NCBI GenBank assembly: GCA_002413145.1
Contig: DHWK01000110.1
Coordinates: forward strand, 42,555-54,880
DNA length: 12,326 nucleotides
Direction of reading: 5' to 3'
Origin: a bacterium UBP12_UBA5184
Lineage (GTDB): Bacteria > Vulcanimicrobiota > Vulcanimicrobiia > Vulcanimicrobiales > Vulcanimicrobiaceae
Both the position numbers and the translations under genes were made by a program. Shown piece after piece: positions 6,149-12,326 of the stretch; the stretch's first letter is position 1; each line of letters begins with the position of its first letter. The notes below the pieces were generated by a model, which was not told where the DNA came from, ran no database searches, and saw nothing but the letters and a program-made list of their open reading frames with translations.

Positions 6149-7267
6149 CTAGAGCAACATTCCGGGGTCGGCGAAGCGCGCCGCGAGCGCCGAGAGAAAA
6201 CGTGCGGCCGGCGCGCCGTCGACGAAGCGATGGTCGAAGCTCAGCACGAGCGTCAGCGACCAGGCCGGCGCGAGGACCTCGCTCTCCGAGCCAGGTCGTT
6301 TGACGACCGCCGGACGGCGCGTCGCGGCACCCATCCCGAGAATCGCCGTCTGGGGCGGGTCGACGAGCGGCACGACGCGATCCACGCCTTGCGGTCCGAC
6401 ATTCGAGATCGTAAAGGCCGCTTCGCCGAAATCCGAGCCGCTCAGTTTTCCGCCACGCGCCTCCCCGGCGAGACGGACGATCTCTGCCTGCGTCTCTCGC
6501 AACGCGCGGTTTTCCGCATCGCGGACGACCGGGACGAGGAGACCGTTCGGCGTTTCGGCGGCGACGCCGATGTCGCAACGTGCGTGTGGCGCGCCGGTGC
6601 GCGCGTCGATCCGAAGGTCGGGGTGCTCGCGCAGGAGCCGGGCCGTAGCGAAGACGGCGAAGGCCGTCCAACCGAAATCGCCGCGCCGCTCGATCAGGGC
6701 TCGCAGTGCATCCACGTTGACGACCGTCTCGACTTGGGCCAGCGGTAAGAGCGCGATCTCGCTCATCCGCCGGAAGATCGTGCGGCGCGCGGCCGGTAGC
6801 TCGGTCGGGTACGCGCCCGGCGCCGGGCCTGCGGGGATCGCGGCGTCTCCAAGGCCGGGCGAATATGCGACGACGTCGTCGAGCGTGATCCGACCGCGCG
6901 GTCCGCTGCCTCGCACTTCGCGCACGTCGAGCGAGCGTTCGCGTGCGAGTTTGCGCGCCGCGGGTGACGCGATAACGCGCGACCCGCCGGGTGGGGCGCC
7001 GTTGCGCTCGACCGGCACGAAAACGTCGCCGTCGACGCTGACGATGCCGACGACCGCACCCGGCGCGAACTCCTCGCCGATCGCGCCGAGAATCTGCGTG
7101 AGCGTACCGGCGACGGGCGACTCGACTTCGTAATTGATCTTTTCGGTCGAGACTTCGAGCAGCGGCTCGCCTAGCGCGATCGTCTCACCCTGAGACTTCA
7201 TCCAGCGCACGACCGTCCCGGTCGTCATCGTCAGCCCGAGCTTCGGCATCGTGATCTCGGTCGGCAT
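6149..7267 (-). CDS. acoC: E2 dihydrolipoyl acyltransferase of a 2-oxo acid/acetoin dehydrogenase complex
   Basis: This is a 372-aa E2 subunit. The lipoyl domain spans residues 1-80 (MPTEITMPKLGLTMTTGTVV), with K43 in STEKINYEVESP as the lipoylated lysine. A peripheral subunit-binding domain follows at about 98-134 (ASPAARKLARERSLDV, GSGPRGRITLDDV). The catalytic domain is at about 155-372, with SFDHRFVDG at 342-350 (H345 and D349 catalytic) and TISNVGPQGVD. It has only one lipoyl domain and short linkers. The correct start is ATG 7267, joined to the E1 beta stop by TGATG (1-base overlap). The open frame runs upstream to 7414, but that extension overlaps E1 beta and has no homologous character. 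It transfers the acyl group from E1 to CoA. It could equally be a pyruvate or branched-chain complex E2; neighbours favour the acetoin type. No E3 gene follows. Confidence 0.9.
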   Translation of the reverse strand: MPTEITMPKLGLTMTTGTVVRWMKSQGETIALGEPLLEVSTEKINYEVESPVAGTLTQILGAIGEEFAPGAVVGIVSVDGDVFVPVERNGAPPGGSRVIASPAARKLARERSLDVREVRGSGPRGRITLDDVVAYSPGLGDAAIPAGPAPGAYPTELPAARRTIFRRMSEIALLPLAQVETVVNVDALRALIERRGDFGWTAFAVFATARLLREHPDLRIDARTGAPHARCDIGVAAETPNGLLVPVVRDAENRALRETQAEIVRLAGEARGGKLSGSDFGEAAFTISNVGPQGVDRVVPLVDPPQTAILGMGAATRRPAVVKRPGSESEVLAPAWSLTLVLSFDHRFVDGAPAARFLSALAARFADPGMLL

Positions 7268-8259
7268 CAGCGACTCTTTCGGACGAGATCGCGGCACGCG
7301 GCCGCAATCGCCGGCGCCCGAGGATACATCGCTTCTTGCAGGTTCGGCGCAAAAGGCGTCGGCACGTGGGCCGCGCCGAGCCGAACGACCGGCGCGTCGA
7401 GGTCGTCGAAGCAATGCTCCGCGATGAAGGCCGCGATCTCGCCACCGACGCCGCCGACGCGTACCGCCTCGTGCGCGATTGCGACGCGATGGGTCGCCGC
7501 GACCGCGTCGGCGATGGCGTCGTAGTCGAGCGGCCAGATGGTGCGCAAGTTCACGACCCGAACGTCGATCCGTTCGTCGCGCGCGAGCTGCTCGGCAGCT
7601 TCCAGCGCGCGGCCGACCGTGATGCCGTAGGTAATCACCACCGCGTCTCGTCCGTCGCGCACGGTTTCGGCTTTCCCGATCGGGATCAGAAAATCGTCGT
7701 CGTCGGGGACCTCGCCCTTGCGCGGAAAGAGCGACTTGTGTTCGAAGTAGAGGGTCGGGTTATCGCTGCGAATCGCGCTCTTGAGCAACCCTTTCGCGTC
7801 GCGCGCGCTAGCGGGGATCACGACTTCGAGGCCGGGCGTGTGCACGAACCAGCTTTCGAGCGATTGCGAGTGCTGCGCGCCGGCCGACTTCGTGATTCCG
7901 TCGGGCGCGCGCAAGGTTAGCGGCACCGTGCATTGCTCGCCGAACATGTAGCGCAGTTTGGCGGCCTGATTGACGAGTTCGTCCATCGAGCAGGTGATGA
8001 AATCCGCAAAGTGCATGTCGACGACCGGTCGCGTCCCCGCAAGCGCCGCGCCGACGCCGGCGCCGACCAGCGCGGCCTCCGAAATTGGCGTATCGCGGAC
8101 GCGTTCGAGTCCGAATTCGTCGGGAAGCCCCTTGAACTGGCCGAAGATGCCGCCCTGTTTGGCGATGTCTTCGCCCATCAGAAAGACGGTCGGATCGCGC
8201 CGCATCTCTTCGCGCATCGCTTCCAGCGTCGCTTCGGAGAAACTGATCGTGCGCGCCAT
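7267..8259 (-). CDS. acoB: E1 beta subunit, thiamine-dependent acetoin/2-oxo acid dehydrogenase
   Basis: This 330-aa protein is transketolase-like. Starting at MARTISFSEATLEAMREEMR, it shows FLMGEDIAKQGGIFG (26-40) and RVRDTPISEAALVGAG (53-68), with E61 the thiamine-activating glutamate. FADFITCSMDELVNQAAKLRYM follows at 84-105 and SAGAQHSQSLESWFVHTPGL at 125-144, with H130 the conserved active-site histidine. The C-terminal domain ends with TPFAPNLQEAMYP (301-313). It forms the alpha2beta2 E1 with the upstream gene. The start at 8259 shares TGATG with the E1 alpha stop, and the stop shares TGATG with the E2 start, so all three should be translated in step. An open-frame extension upstream to 8466 overlaps E1 alpha and is rejected. 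The sequence resembles AcoB more than housekeeping pyruvate dehydrogenase, by my reading. Confidence 0.92.
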   Translation of the reverse strand: MARTISFSEATLEAMREEMRRDPTVFLMGEDIAKQGGIFGQFKGLPDEFGLERVRDTPISEAALVGAGVGAALAGTRPVVDMHFADFITCSMDELVNQAAKLRYMFGEQCTVPLTLRAPDGITKSAGAQHSQSLESWFVHTPGLEVVIPASARDAKGLLKSAIRSDNPTLYFEHKSLFPRKGEVPDDDDFLIPIGKAETVRDGRDAVVITYGITVGRALEAAEQLARDERIDVRVVNLRTIWPLDYDAIADAVAATHRVAIAHEAVRVGGVGGEIAAFIAEHCFDDLDAPVVRLGAAHVPTPFAPNLQEAMYPRAPAIAAACRDLVRKSR

Positions 8260-9353
8260 CAGTGAACGCTGCCCGTCCCTGCACTCGGAGCGTCGCTGAA
8301 GAAGGGCGCGAACGAAGCCTCCTCGCGCAACGCGAACGCGCCATGCGGCGTTTCTGGGTCGCGATCGCCGGCATACGCGCCGCGAAAAGCTTCGCCCGTT
8401 TCGGGCGGCGCGGAAGCGCGCGCGAACGACAGGGCCTCGGCGAATTCGCTCTTCGCCGCGTCCCACAGCGCCTCAAATTCTCCTTGGGACAACTCCCCGG
8501 CGAGGCGAGCCTGGAGGCGGACGATCGGATCGTCGCTCTTATGCGCTTCGACTTCGTCCTTGGTGCGGTACCGTTCCGGATCGCCGATGTAGTGGCCGCG
8601 GACCCGGTAGGTCTTGCACTCGATGAAGGTCGGCCCGGCCCCGCGTCGCGCCCGCCCAATGGCGTCGAGGGCCGCGTGGTGTACCGCGACCGCGTCGAAC
8701 CCGTCGACGATCCGGGCGGGCATCCCGTATCCGTCGGCGCGAATCGCTACGTCCTCGATCTTCATCGTCTCGGCGGTTGAGGTCGTCGACGCATAGCGAT
8801 TGTTCTCGAGGACGAAGAGCGCCGGCAGATCCCAGATTGCCGCGAGGTTGAGATTTTCGTGGAACGGGCCTCGGTTGGTCGCCCCGTCGCCGAAGAAGCA
8901 AACTGCAACTTGGTCGGTTTTGCGCAAGCGCGCCGCCAGCGCCGCGCCGGCGACCAGACCAAAACCGCCGGCGACGACGCCATTGGCCCCCAGCATCCCG
9001 ATCGAAAAGTCGGCGATGTGCATCGAACCCCCCTTGCCGCGGCACATCCCGTCGGAGCGCGCGAACAGCTCGGCGACCATCGCCTTCATCGCGGCGCCCT
9101 TGGCGAGCGTGTGTCCGTGGCCGCGGTGCGTCGAGGCGATGTAGTCGTCGCGTCGCAGCGCCGCGCAGACGCCGGCCGCGACCGCCTCTTGGCCGATCGA
9201 GAGGTGGGCGAAGCCGGGAATCTCGCCGGCGAGAAAATGGCGCTCGATGCCTTCCTCGAGGGCGCGGATCCGGACCATCATTTGCAAGAGCGTCTTGCCG
9301 AGAGCGATCTCACCCTCGGCGAGCGGGGCGGCCGGCGCAAGCGTGTAGGTCAC
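8259..9353 (-). CDS. acoA: E1 alpha subunit, thiamine-dependent acetoin/2-oxo acid dehydrogenase
   Basis: This 364-aa E1 alpha has the thiamine diphosphate motif GDGATN (155-160) through VLENN (181-185), and STHRGHGHTLAKG at 74-86. GEIPGFAHLSIGQEAVAAGVC (43-63), CRGKGGSMHIAD and GMLGANGVV are typical of the AcoA group. The loop YRVRGHYIGDPERYR (249-263) lacks the phosphorylated serine of mitochondrial pyruvate dehydrogenase and resembles acetoin E1. The enzyme decarboxylates or cleaves its substrate and passes the acyl group to the E2 lipoyl arm. The GTG start at 9353 is supported by AGGA (minus, 9363-9360) six bases upstream. The tail after residue 310 is longer and more variable than usual. 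It is the first recognised gene of the operon E1 alpha, E1 beta, E2, SDR, dctP. Acetoin is the best substrate guess; pyruvate or another 2-oxo acid remains possible. Confidence 0.9.
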   Translation of the reverse strand: MTYTLAPAAPLAEGEIALGKTLLQMMVRIRALEEGIERHFLAGEIPGFAHLSIGQEAVAAGVCAALRRDDYIASTHRGHGHTLAKGAAMKAMVAELFARSDGMCRGKGGSMHIADFSIGMLGANGVVAGGFGLVAGAALAARLRKTDQVAVCFFGDGATNRGPFHENLNLAAIWDLPALFVLENNRYASTTSTAETMKIEDVAIRADGYGMPARIVDGFDAVAVHHAALDAIGRARRGAGPTFIECKTYRVRGHYIGDPERYRTKDEVEAHKSDDPIVRLQARLAGELSQGEFEALWDAAKSEFAEALSFARASAPPETGEAFRGAYAGDRDPETPHGAFALREEASFAPFFSDAPSAGTGSVH

Positions 9354-9559
9354 TCGGGGTCCTGCGCAGCGCCCGGTGAAGATTCCTGGAACGCGAACGG
9401 CTCGGGCTTGGTGTCTCTCCGCCAGGCAGGCAAGGAGATCGCCATCCCGCGCCGCACGTCGACAAGATATTCAAGGGGTCGCTGGGTCGTTTCGAATAGC
9501 GAAAGAGGCTTTCGCGATGTTCCTAGCCCGGCGCGGCTGCCGCAAAATAAAGGAGACAT
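9350..9559 (-). CDS. Possible small ORF coupled to E1 alpha, unrecognised
   Basis: An open frame of up to 69 codons ends with a TGA that overlaps the E1 alpha start as GTGA, the arrangement of a coupled upstream gene. The longest form starts at ATG 9559, but that ATG lies opposite the ribosome-binding site of the divergent gene, and the first 30 codons have poor GC at third positions. From GTG 9457 or ATG 9445 onward (MAISLPAWRRDTKPEPFAFQ) the codons look host-like, giving a 31-35-aa peptide. No family is recognised and no convincing Shine-Dalgarno was seen. It may simply be leader sequence. Confidence 0.25.
   Translation of the reverse strand: MSPLFCGSRAGLGTSRKPLSLFETTQRPLEYLVDVRRGMAISLPAWRRDTKPEPFAFQESSPGAAQDPE
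9490..9514. promoter_or_regulatory. Three alternating complementary arms in the divergent intergenic region
   Basis: TTTCG (9490-9494), AATAG, CGAAAG (9500-9505), AGG, CTTTCG (9509-9514): the central arm can pair with either flank, giving two mutually exclusive hairpins with loops of 5 and 3 bases. It lies about 46 bp before the DUF4383 start and about 140 bp before E1 alpha. It could be an operator with repeated half-sites or an RNA switch in a leader. No -35/-10 pair could be assigned with confidence in the 207-bp region 9354-9560. Confidence 0.35.
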
Positions 9560-9560
9560 C

Positions 9561-9938
9561 GTGAGTGCACGTCAGTTTGCCCAGGTCTTCGGAGCGATCT
9601 ATCTGATCGTCGGCATCCTCGGGTTTATCCCGCCGCTGGTGAGCAACGGCGCGCTGCTCGGCATTTTCCCGATCAACTACCTCCACGACGTCGTCCACAT
9701 CGTTCTCGGTCTATGGGGCCTCTTGTCCGCCGGCTCGATGGTACGAGCGGTGACGTTCTGCCGGGCCTTCGCCGCCGTCTTACTGATCCTGGGGGTCTAC
9801 GGTCTGTTCGGCTGGAGCTCGCCGCTTCCGACCGACGGGCTCGTGCCGCTGGGCGGCTACGATTCGCTGCTGCACCTCGCTTCGGGGCTAATCGCCGCCT
9901 ACTTCGGTTGGGGAGCTCCCTCGAAGGCGCCGGCCTAG
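9561..9938 (+). CDS. DUF4383 family membrane protein, four TM helices
   Basis: This 125-aa integral membrane protein has four hydrophobic segments: FAQVFGAIYLIVGILGFIP, INYLHDVVHIVLGLWGLLSA, TFCRAFAAVLLILGVYGLF, and YDSLLHLASGLIAAYFGW. The histidine-bearing motifs NYLHDVVHIVLGLWG and DSLLHLASGLIAA match DUF4383 proteins, which have no known biochemical function. The GTG start at 9561 is decided by AAGGAG (9550-9555) five bases upstream; the same frame stays open back to 8859, but that part is antisense to E1 alpha. The gene stands alone on the plus strand, divergent from the catabolic operon, and its neighbours give no functional hint. Alternatives such as a DoxX-like protein are less likely given the paired HxxxH-type helices. 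Confidence 0.8.
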   Translation: MSARQFAQVFGAIYLIVGILGFIPPLVSNGALLGIFPINYLHDVVHIVLGLWGLLSAGSMVRAVTFCRAFAAVLLILGVYGLFGWSSPLPTDGLVPLGGYDSLLHLASGLIAAYFGWGAPSKAPA

Positions 9939-10006
9939 CCACGAGTCTCCCACGCCGCCGCGGCGCGACGCAGAGGTCGGGCCGCGCCCCGGCGTAGTCT
10001 GTTGCG

Positions 10007-10882
10007 TTGTCGCAGCAATCGTTTGGGTTCGTCCCGCCGACGGTCGTCCCGGAACGGCGCGTCGAGCCGATCTCAGTCGGCGGAGGCCGAATTTACGTTG
10101 GGACGTGCGGCTATTCGTACAAGGACTGGATCGGCCGTTTCTATCCGGAAGGGATCAAGAGTTCGGCGATGCTGCCGTTCTACGCCGAGCATTTTTCGGC
10201 GGTCGAGATCGACGCGACGTACTATCGCATCCCGAGCGCGGCGACGTTCGGGTCGATGCACAACCGCACGCCAAATGACTTCCGGTTCGCGCTCAAACTG
10301 CCTGGGACGCTCACGCATCTGCCGAGTGACGACGCCGAAGTTGTCCCCGACGACGCACGCCTCTTTCGGGAGAACATTCAGCCGTTGGTGGCCGGTGGAA
10401 AATTAGCCGCGGTCTTGATGCAGTTCCCGAGCGCCTTCCGGCCGAGCCCGCGCAGCGCGGCGTACGTCCGGGCTTTACGCGAGGCCCTCCCCGACCTCGC
10501 TCTCGTCGCCGAGTTTCGGAATCGGGAGTGGCAGCGACCGGAAACGATCGCGCTGCTGAGCGCCGCGTCGGTCGGCTGGTGCAACGTCGACGAACCGCAG
10601 TTCGATAGGCTTTTGCGCCCCTCGAGCGACGTCGTCGGACCGTTGGGCTACGTGCGCTTTCACGGCCGCAACTACCAGAAGTGGTGGCGGCACGAAAAGA
10701 GCGAGGAGCGCTACGACTATGAGTACACCTCCGAGGAATTGGCGCCTTGGACGGGACGTGTCGCCGAAATGGCGAGTGAAACGAAGACGACGTTCGCGTT
10801 CTTCAACAATCACCGCTTCGGCCAGTCGGCGAAGAATGCCGACATGTTCGCCGGGATGCTGCTCGCGAACGTCGGCTCGTGA
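10007..10882 (+). CDS. DUF72 (YecE-like) TIM-barrel protein
   Basis: This protein has up to 291 residues and clear DUF72 motifs: IYVGTCGYSYKDWIGRFYP (29-47), FSAVEIDATYYRIP (63-76), FRFALKLPGTLTH (92-104), LMQFPSAF (137-144), LVAEFRNREW (166-175), YVRFHGRNYQKWW (215-227) and FAFFNNHRFGQSAKNA (263-278). The family folds as a TIM barrel; its activity is not established, though links to nucleic-acid or iron-sulfur chemistry have been suggested. The start is uncertain: TTG 10007 has no obvious ribosome site and precedes a 28-residue low-conservation lead, so the true start could be elsewhere. It begins 68 bp after the DUF4383 stop and ends 1 bp from the convergent exported-protein gene, with no terminator between them. 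The 68-bp gap has only short GC palindromes. Confidence 0.87.
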   Translation: MSQQSFGFVPPTVVPERRVEPISVGGGRIYVGTCGYSYKDWIGRFYPEGIKSSAMLPFYAEHFSAVEIDATYYRIPSAATFGSMHNRTPNDFRFALKLPGTLTHLPSDDAEVVPDDARLFRENIQPLVAGGKLAAVLMQFPSAFRPSPRSAAYVRALREALPDLALVAEFRNREWQRPETIALLSAASVGWCNVDEPQFDRLLRPSSDVVGPLGYVRFHGRNYQKWWRHEKSEERYDYEYTSEELAPWTGRVAEMASETKTTFAFFNNHRFGQSAKNADMFAGMLLANVGS

Positions 10883-10883
10883 T

Positions 10884-11414
10884 CTATTGAATGTGCGGCG
10901 TCACGAAGCAATCGGATGTCGCGAGGTCGTCGCCCACGAGCAGCAGCAGCGGCGTCCCCTTCGGCAAGACGACGTCCTTGCCGCGATGGAGCGCATTGTA
11001 GCCGCCGACCATCAAGCCGACCCCCGGAATGATCTCGGCGCCGCCCGGCGCGTTCTTGGTTTTCCCGCTGACGATCCGCTCATCCGAAACTGGATTGGCC
11101 ATCACCGGGATGTGACGCCCACCGGAAAGCACCACGTAGCGTGGTTCGAGAACCAGCATCCCCGCTTTTCCGCCCGCGCCGGCATGCGTCGCGTAGGCGA
11201 TCAGTCCGTAGCCTTTCGTTCCGCTTGGGAGGGCCGGATGAGCGCCGTTGGGCTCGACGCCTTTGACCAGCGTGAACCTGAAGGCGTCTCCCGCGACGTT
11301 CGCCGTCGTGCTCAGTTCCACGTCGAGTTTCGCGGTGGCCTCGACGCAGTGCGGCGGACCCGAGGGTGCCGGCGACGGCGACTCGAGCAAGGCTGCGAGC
11401 ACGAATGCGATCAA
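10884..11414 (-). CDS. Hypothetical exported protein, beta-rich, unrecognised
   Basis: This 176-aa protein is not recognised. The N-terminus (MIAFVLAALLESPSPAPSG) is hydrophobic, then Ser/Pro-rich, like a short signal peptide, though it lacks the usual basic start residues. The mature part contains two cysteines (C23 and C168) that could form a disulfide joining both ends, and many beta-prone segments: AFRFTLVKGV, AGMLVLEPRYVVLSGGRHIPVM, and DVVLPKGTPLLLLVGDDLA near the end. The Lys-Gly-Thr pattern in PKGTPLLLLV resembles secreted beta-barrel/sandwich proteins, but I assign no family. The start is TTG at 11414, forming a TTGA overlap with the PLP-enzyme stop, so the two genes are probably co-transcribed. 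An export role in the cell envelope is an inference. Its stop is 1 bp from the DUF72 stop. Confidence 0.65.
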   Translation of the reverse strand: MIAFVLAALLESPSPAPSGPPHCVEATAKLDVELSTTANVAGDAFRFTLVKGVEPNGAHPALPSGTKGYGLIAYATHAGAGGKAGMLVLEPRYVVLSGGRHIPVMANPVSDERIVSGKTKNAPGGAEIIPGVGLMVGGYNALHRGKDVVLPKGTPLLLLVGDDLATSDCFVTPHIQ

Positions 11415-12307
11415 ATGCGCTTCCGCAGGTCGTCGAGCGCGACAAAAAACCCTTCGATCTCATCGTCGCTCGTATAGAAGTGCGGGCTCACGCGAATGCC
11501 GCAGCCCGGCCGGTAATCGACGAAGACGCGTTGCGCGAGCAACGCCGCGGCGACGCGCTCGGCGCCCGAAAAATCGAGGCCGACCCAACCGGTGCGCTTT
11601 TCGGGCTCGCGCGGCGTCGGCGACGTCAGGCCGCGCTCGTCAGCCATCCCTAGAATCGCGGTCGTCAACCGAACGTTGTGGGCGCGGATGCAAGCGACGC
11701 CCGCTTCGCGGATCGTGTCGTGGCCCGGTCGCGCGACGAGATAACCTGGAACGGTCGGCGTTCCGGTGTTCCAGCGGTGCTGATTCCAAGACAGCCGAAT
11801 CGGCGCCGGCTCGAAGGCAAACGGCGACTCGTGCGCCATCCAACCGGTGATCGCCGGTTCCAGTTTTCCGCGCAGCGCAGGCTTGACGTAGATGTAGCCG
11901 CAGCCCGGTCCACCGCACAGCCACTTGTGACTTCCGCCGACGGCGATGTCGACGTCGAGGGCGCTCACGTCGAACGGATAGACGCCGGCCGTTTGATACG
12001 TATCGAGTACGAAGAGCGCACCGACCTCGCGGCAGCGCGCGACGATCGGCGGGACGTCGATGAGCGACGCCGAGACGTACGCGGCGTGCGACAGGACGAC
12101 GACCGCAGTTTTCTCGGTGATCGCGCCGACGATGCGTTCGGTCGACATCGTCCGTCCGTCATCGGACGGGACGCGCGTGATCAGGGCGCCGAAGCGCTCC
12201 CACGCTTTCCAGACATAGGTGACCGAGGGGAACTGGAGGTCTTCGAAGATGACTTCGTTGCGCGCGCCGCGCCAATCCAGTGAAGACGCGATCGCGGCCT
12301 GCAGCAC
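11411..12307 (-). CDS. Class V aminotransferase-fold PLP enzyme, kynureninase-like (5' end missing)
   Basis: There are 298 visible residues, truncated at the N-terminus by the contig end. FVLDTYQTAGVYPFD (99-113) carries the aspartate (D102) that pairs with the PLP ring nitrogen. VGGSHKWLCGGPGCGYIYV (123-141) holds the Schiff-base lysine K128 with the Gly-rich segment typical of kynureninase and related class V enzymes. NTGTPTVPGY and RVSPHFYTSDDEIEGF near the C-terminus fit the small domain. About 70-90 residues are probably absent. The apparent start MYKRQ in this frame is encoded by sequencing adapter, not by the genome. The substrate is unknown; kynureninase, cysteine desulfurase-like or a related lyase are options, with kynureninase-like favoured by the SHKWLCGGPG segment. 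It overlaps the downstream exported-protein gene. Confidence 0.83.
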   Translation of the reverse strand: MLQAAIASSLDWRGARNEVIFEDLQFPSVTYVWKAWERFGALITRVPSDDGRTMSTERIVGAITEKTAVVVLSHAAYVSASLIDVPPIVARCREVGALFVLDTYQTAGVYPFDVSALDVDIAVGGSHKWLCGGPGCGYIYVKPALRGKLEPAITGWMAHESPFAFEPAPIRLSWNQHRWNTGTPTVPGYLVARPGHDTIREAGVACIRAHNVRLTTAILGMADERGLTSPTPREPEKRTGWVGLDFSGAERVAAALLAQRVFVDYRPGCGIRVSPHFYTSDDEIEGFFVALDDLRKRI

Positions 12308-12326
12308 CTGTCTCTTATACACATCT
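12308..12326. other. Nextera transposase mosaic-end adapter (library artefact)
   Basis: The final 19 bases, CTGTCTCTTATACACATCT, are exactly the Tn5/Nextera mosaic-end adapter in the reverse orientation. It was left untrimmed at the contig end. It is not part of the organism's genome, it adds a false start (MYKRQ) to the PLP-enzyme frame, and true genomic sequence ends at 12307. Confidence 0.97.

Noticed and set aside
5511..6152. Plus-strand open frame of 213 codons
   Set aside because: It is opposite the SDR gene, which has complete catalytic motifs.
7268..7414. N-terminal extension of the E2 frame
   Set aside because: It overlaps the E1 beta 3' end and is Arg-rich without homology. The lipoyl domain begins right at ATG 7267, which forms the TGATG junction.
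8260..8466. N-terminal extension of the E1 beta frame
   Set aside because: It overlaps E1 alpha. The conserved protein begins at MARTISFSEA (8259), which forms the second TGATG junction.
8859..9560. Long upstream extension of the DUF4383 frame
   Set aside because: It is antisense to E1 alpha. AAGGAG directly before GTG 9561 fixes the real start.
9956..9989. GC palindromes (CGCCGCGGCG and GGGC-CGC-GCCC) between the DUF4383 and DUF72 genes
   Set aside because: They are short, have no T-run, and are expected by chance at this GC content. I do not call a terminator.
12308..12322. ATG start (MYKRQ) for the PLP-enzyme gene
   Set aside because: It is encoded by the sequencing adapter; the gene is truncated and its start is outside the window.
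1..12326. CRISPR arrays, tRNA genes, transposases, phage or toxin-antitoxin genes
   Set aside because: Intergenic stretches are short and were read through; no regularly spaced repeats, cloverleaf sequences or such protein motifs were seen.

Overview
This is a GC-rich bacterial contig. Host-like stretches are near 70% GC by hand count, with GTG and TTG starts alongside ATG and tightly packed genes. The last 19 bases are the Illumina Nextera transposase mosaic end, so the right edge is a library or assembly boundary and not biology. I cannot place the organism. The mix of TRAP, AcoABC-type, DUF4383 and DUF72 genes at high GC would fit an uncultivated soil lineage such as Eremiobacterota, or an actinobacterium-like genome, but that is a guess.

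Left block (1-2944), chromate/metal response. On the minus strand lie a two-domain ChrB-type protein, an ATGA-overlapping stand-alone ChrB C-terminal domain protein, and the N-terminal 87 codons of an ArsR/SmtB regulator that runs off the left edge. A 12-TM MFS transporter is divergent from chrB. The 80-bp gap between them carries an AT-rich perfect inverted repeat. A second set of nested inverted repeats sits directly before the arsR start.

Middle block (about 2950-4324), compositional island. One gene encodes a SAM-dependent methyltransferase whose N-terminal part is only about 40% GC, joined to a host-like-GC beta-sandwich domain of the kind found at the end of glycosyltransferases. Just before it, on the opposite strand, is what may be the last 14 codons of a lost gene. 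Just after it is a strong GC hairpin.

Right-centre block (4325-9353, minus strand), a catabolic operon. Transcription order is E1 alpha, E1 beta and E2 of an acetoin-dehydrogenase-type 2-oxo acid dehydrogenase complex, then a short-chain dehydrogenase, then a TRAP periplasmic binding protein. The three complex genes are linked by TGATG junctions. The likely logic is uptake of a small hydroxy/keto compound, oxidation or reduction by the SDR, then thiamine-dependent cleavage to acetyl-CoA. The E3 subunit and the TRAP membrane subunits are absent here; the operon stops where the low-GC island begins.

Right block (9354-12307). A 4-TM DUF4383 membrane protein and a DUF72 (YecE-like) protein are on the plus strand. 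An unknown exported protein and a 5'-truncated class V PLP enzyme are on the minus strand. I found no CRISPR array, tRNA, rRNA, transposase or phage gene. No clearly new system is evident; the most unusual items are the chimeric methyltransferase island and the paired ChrB arrangement.
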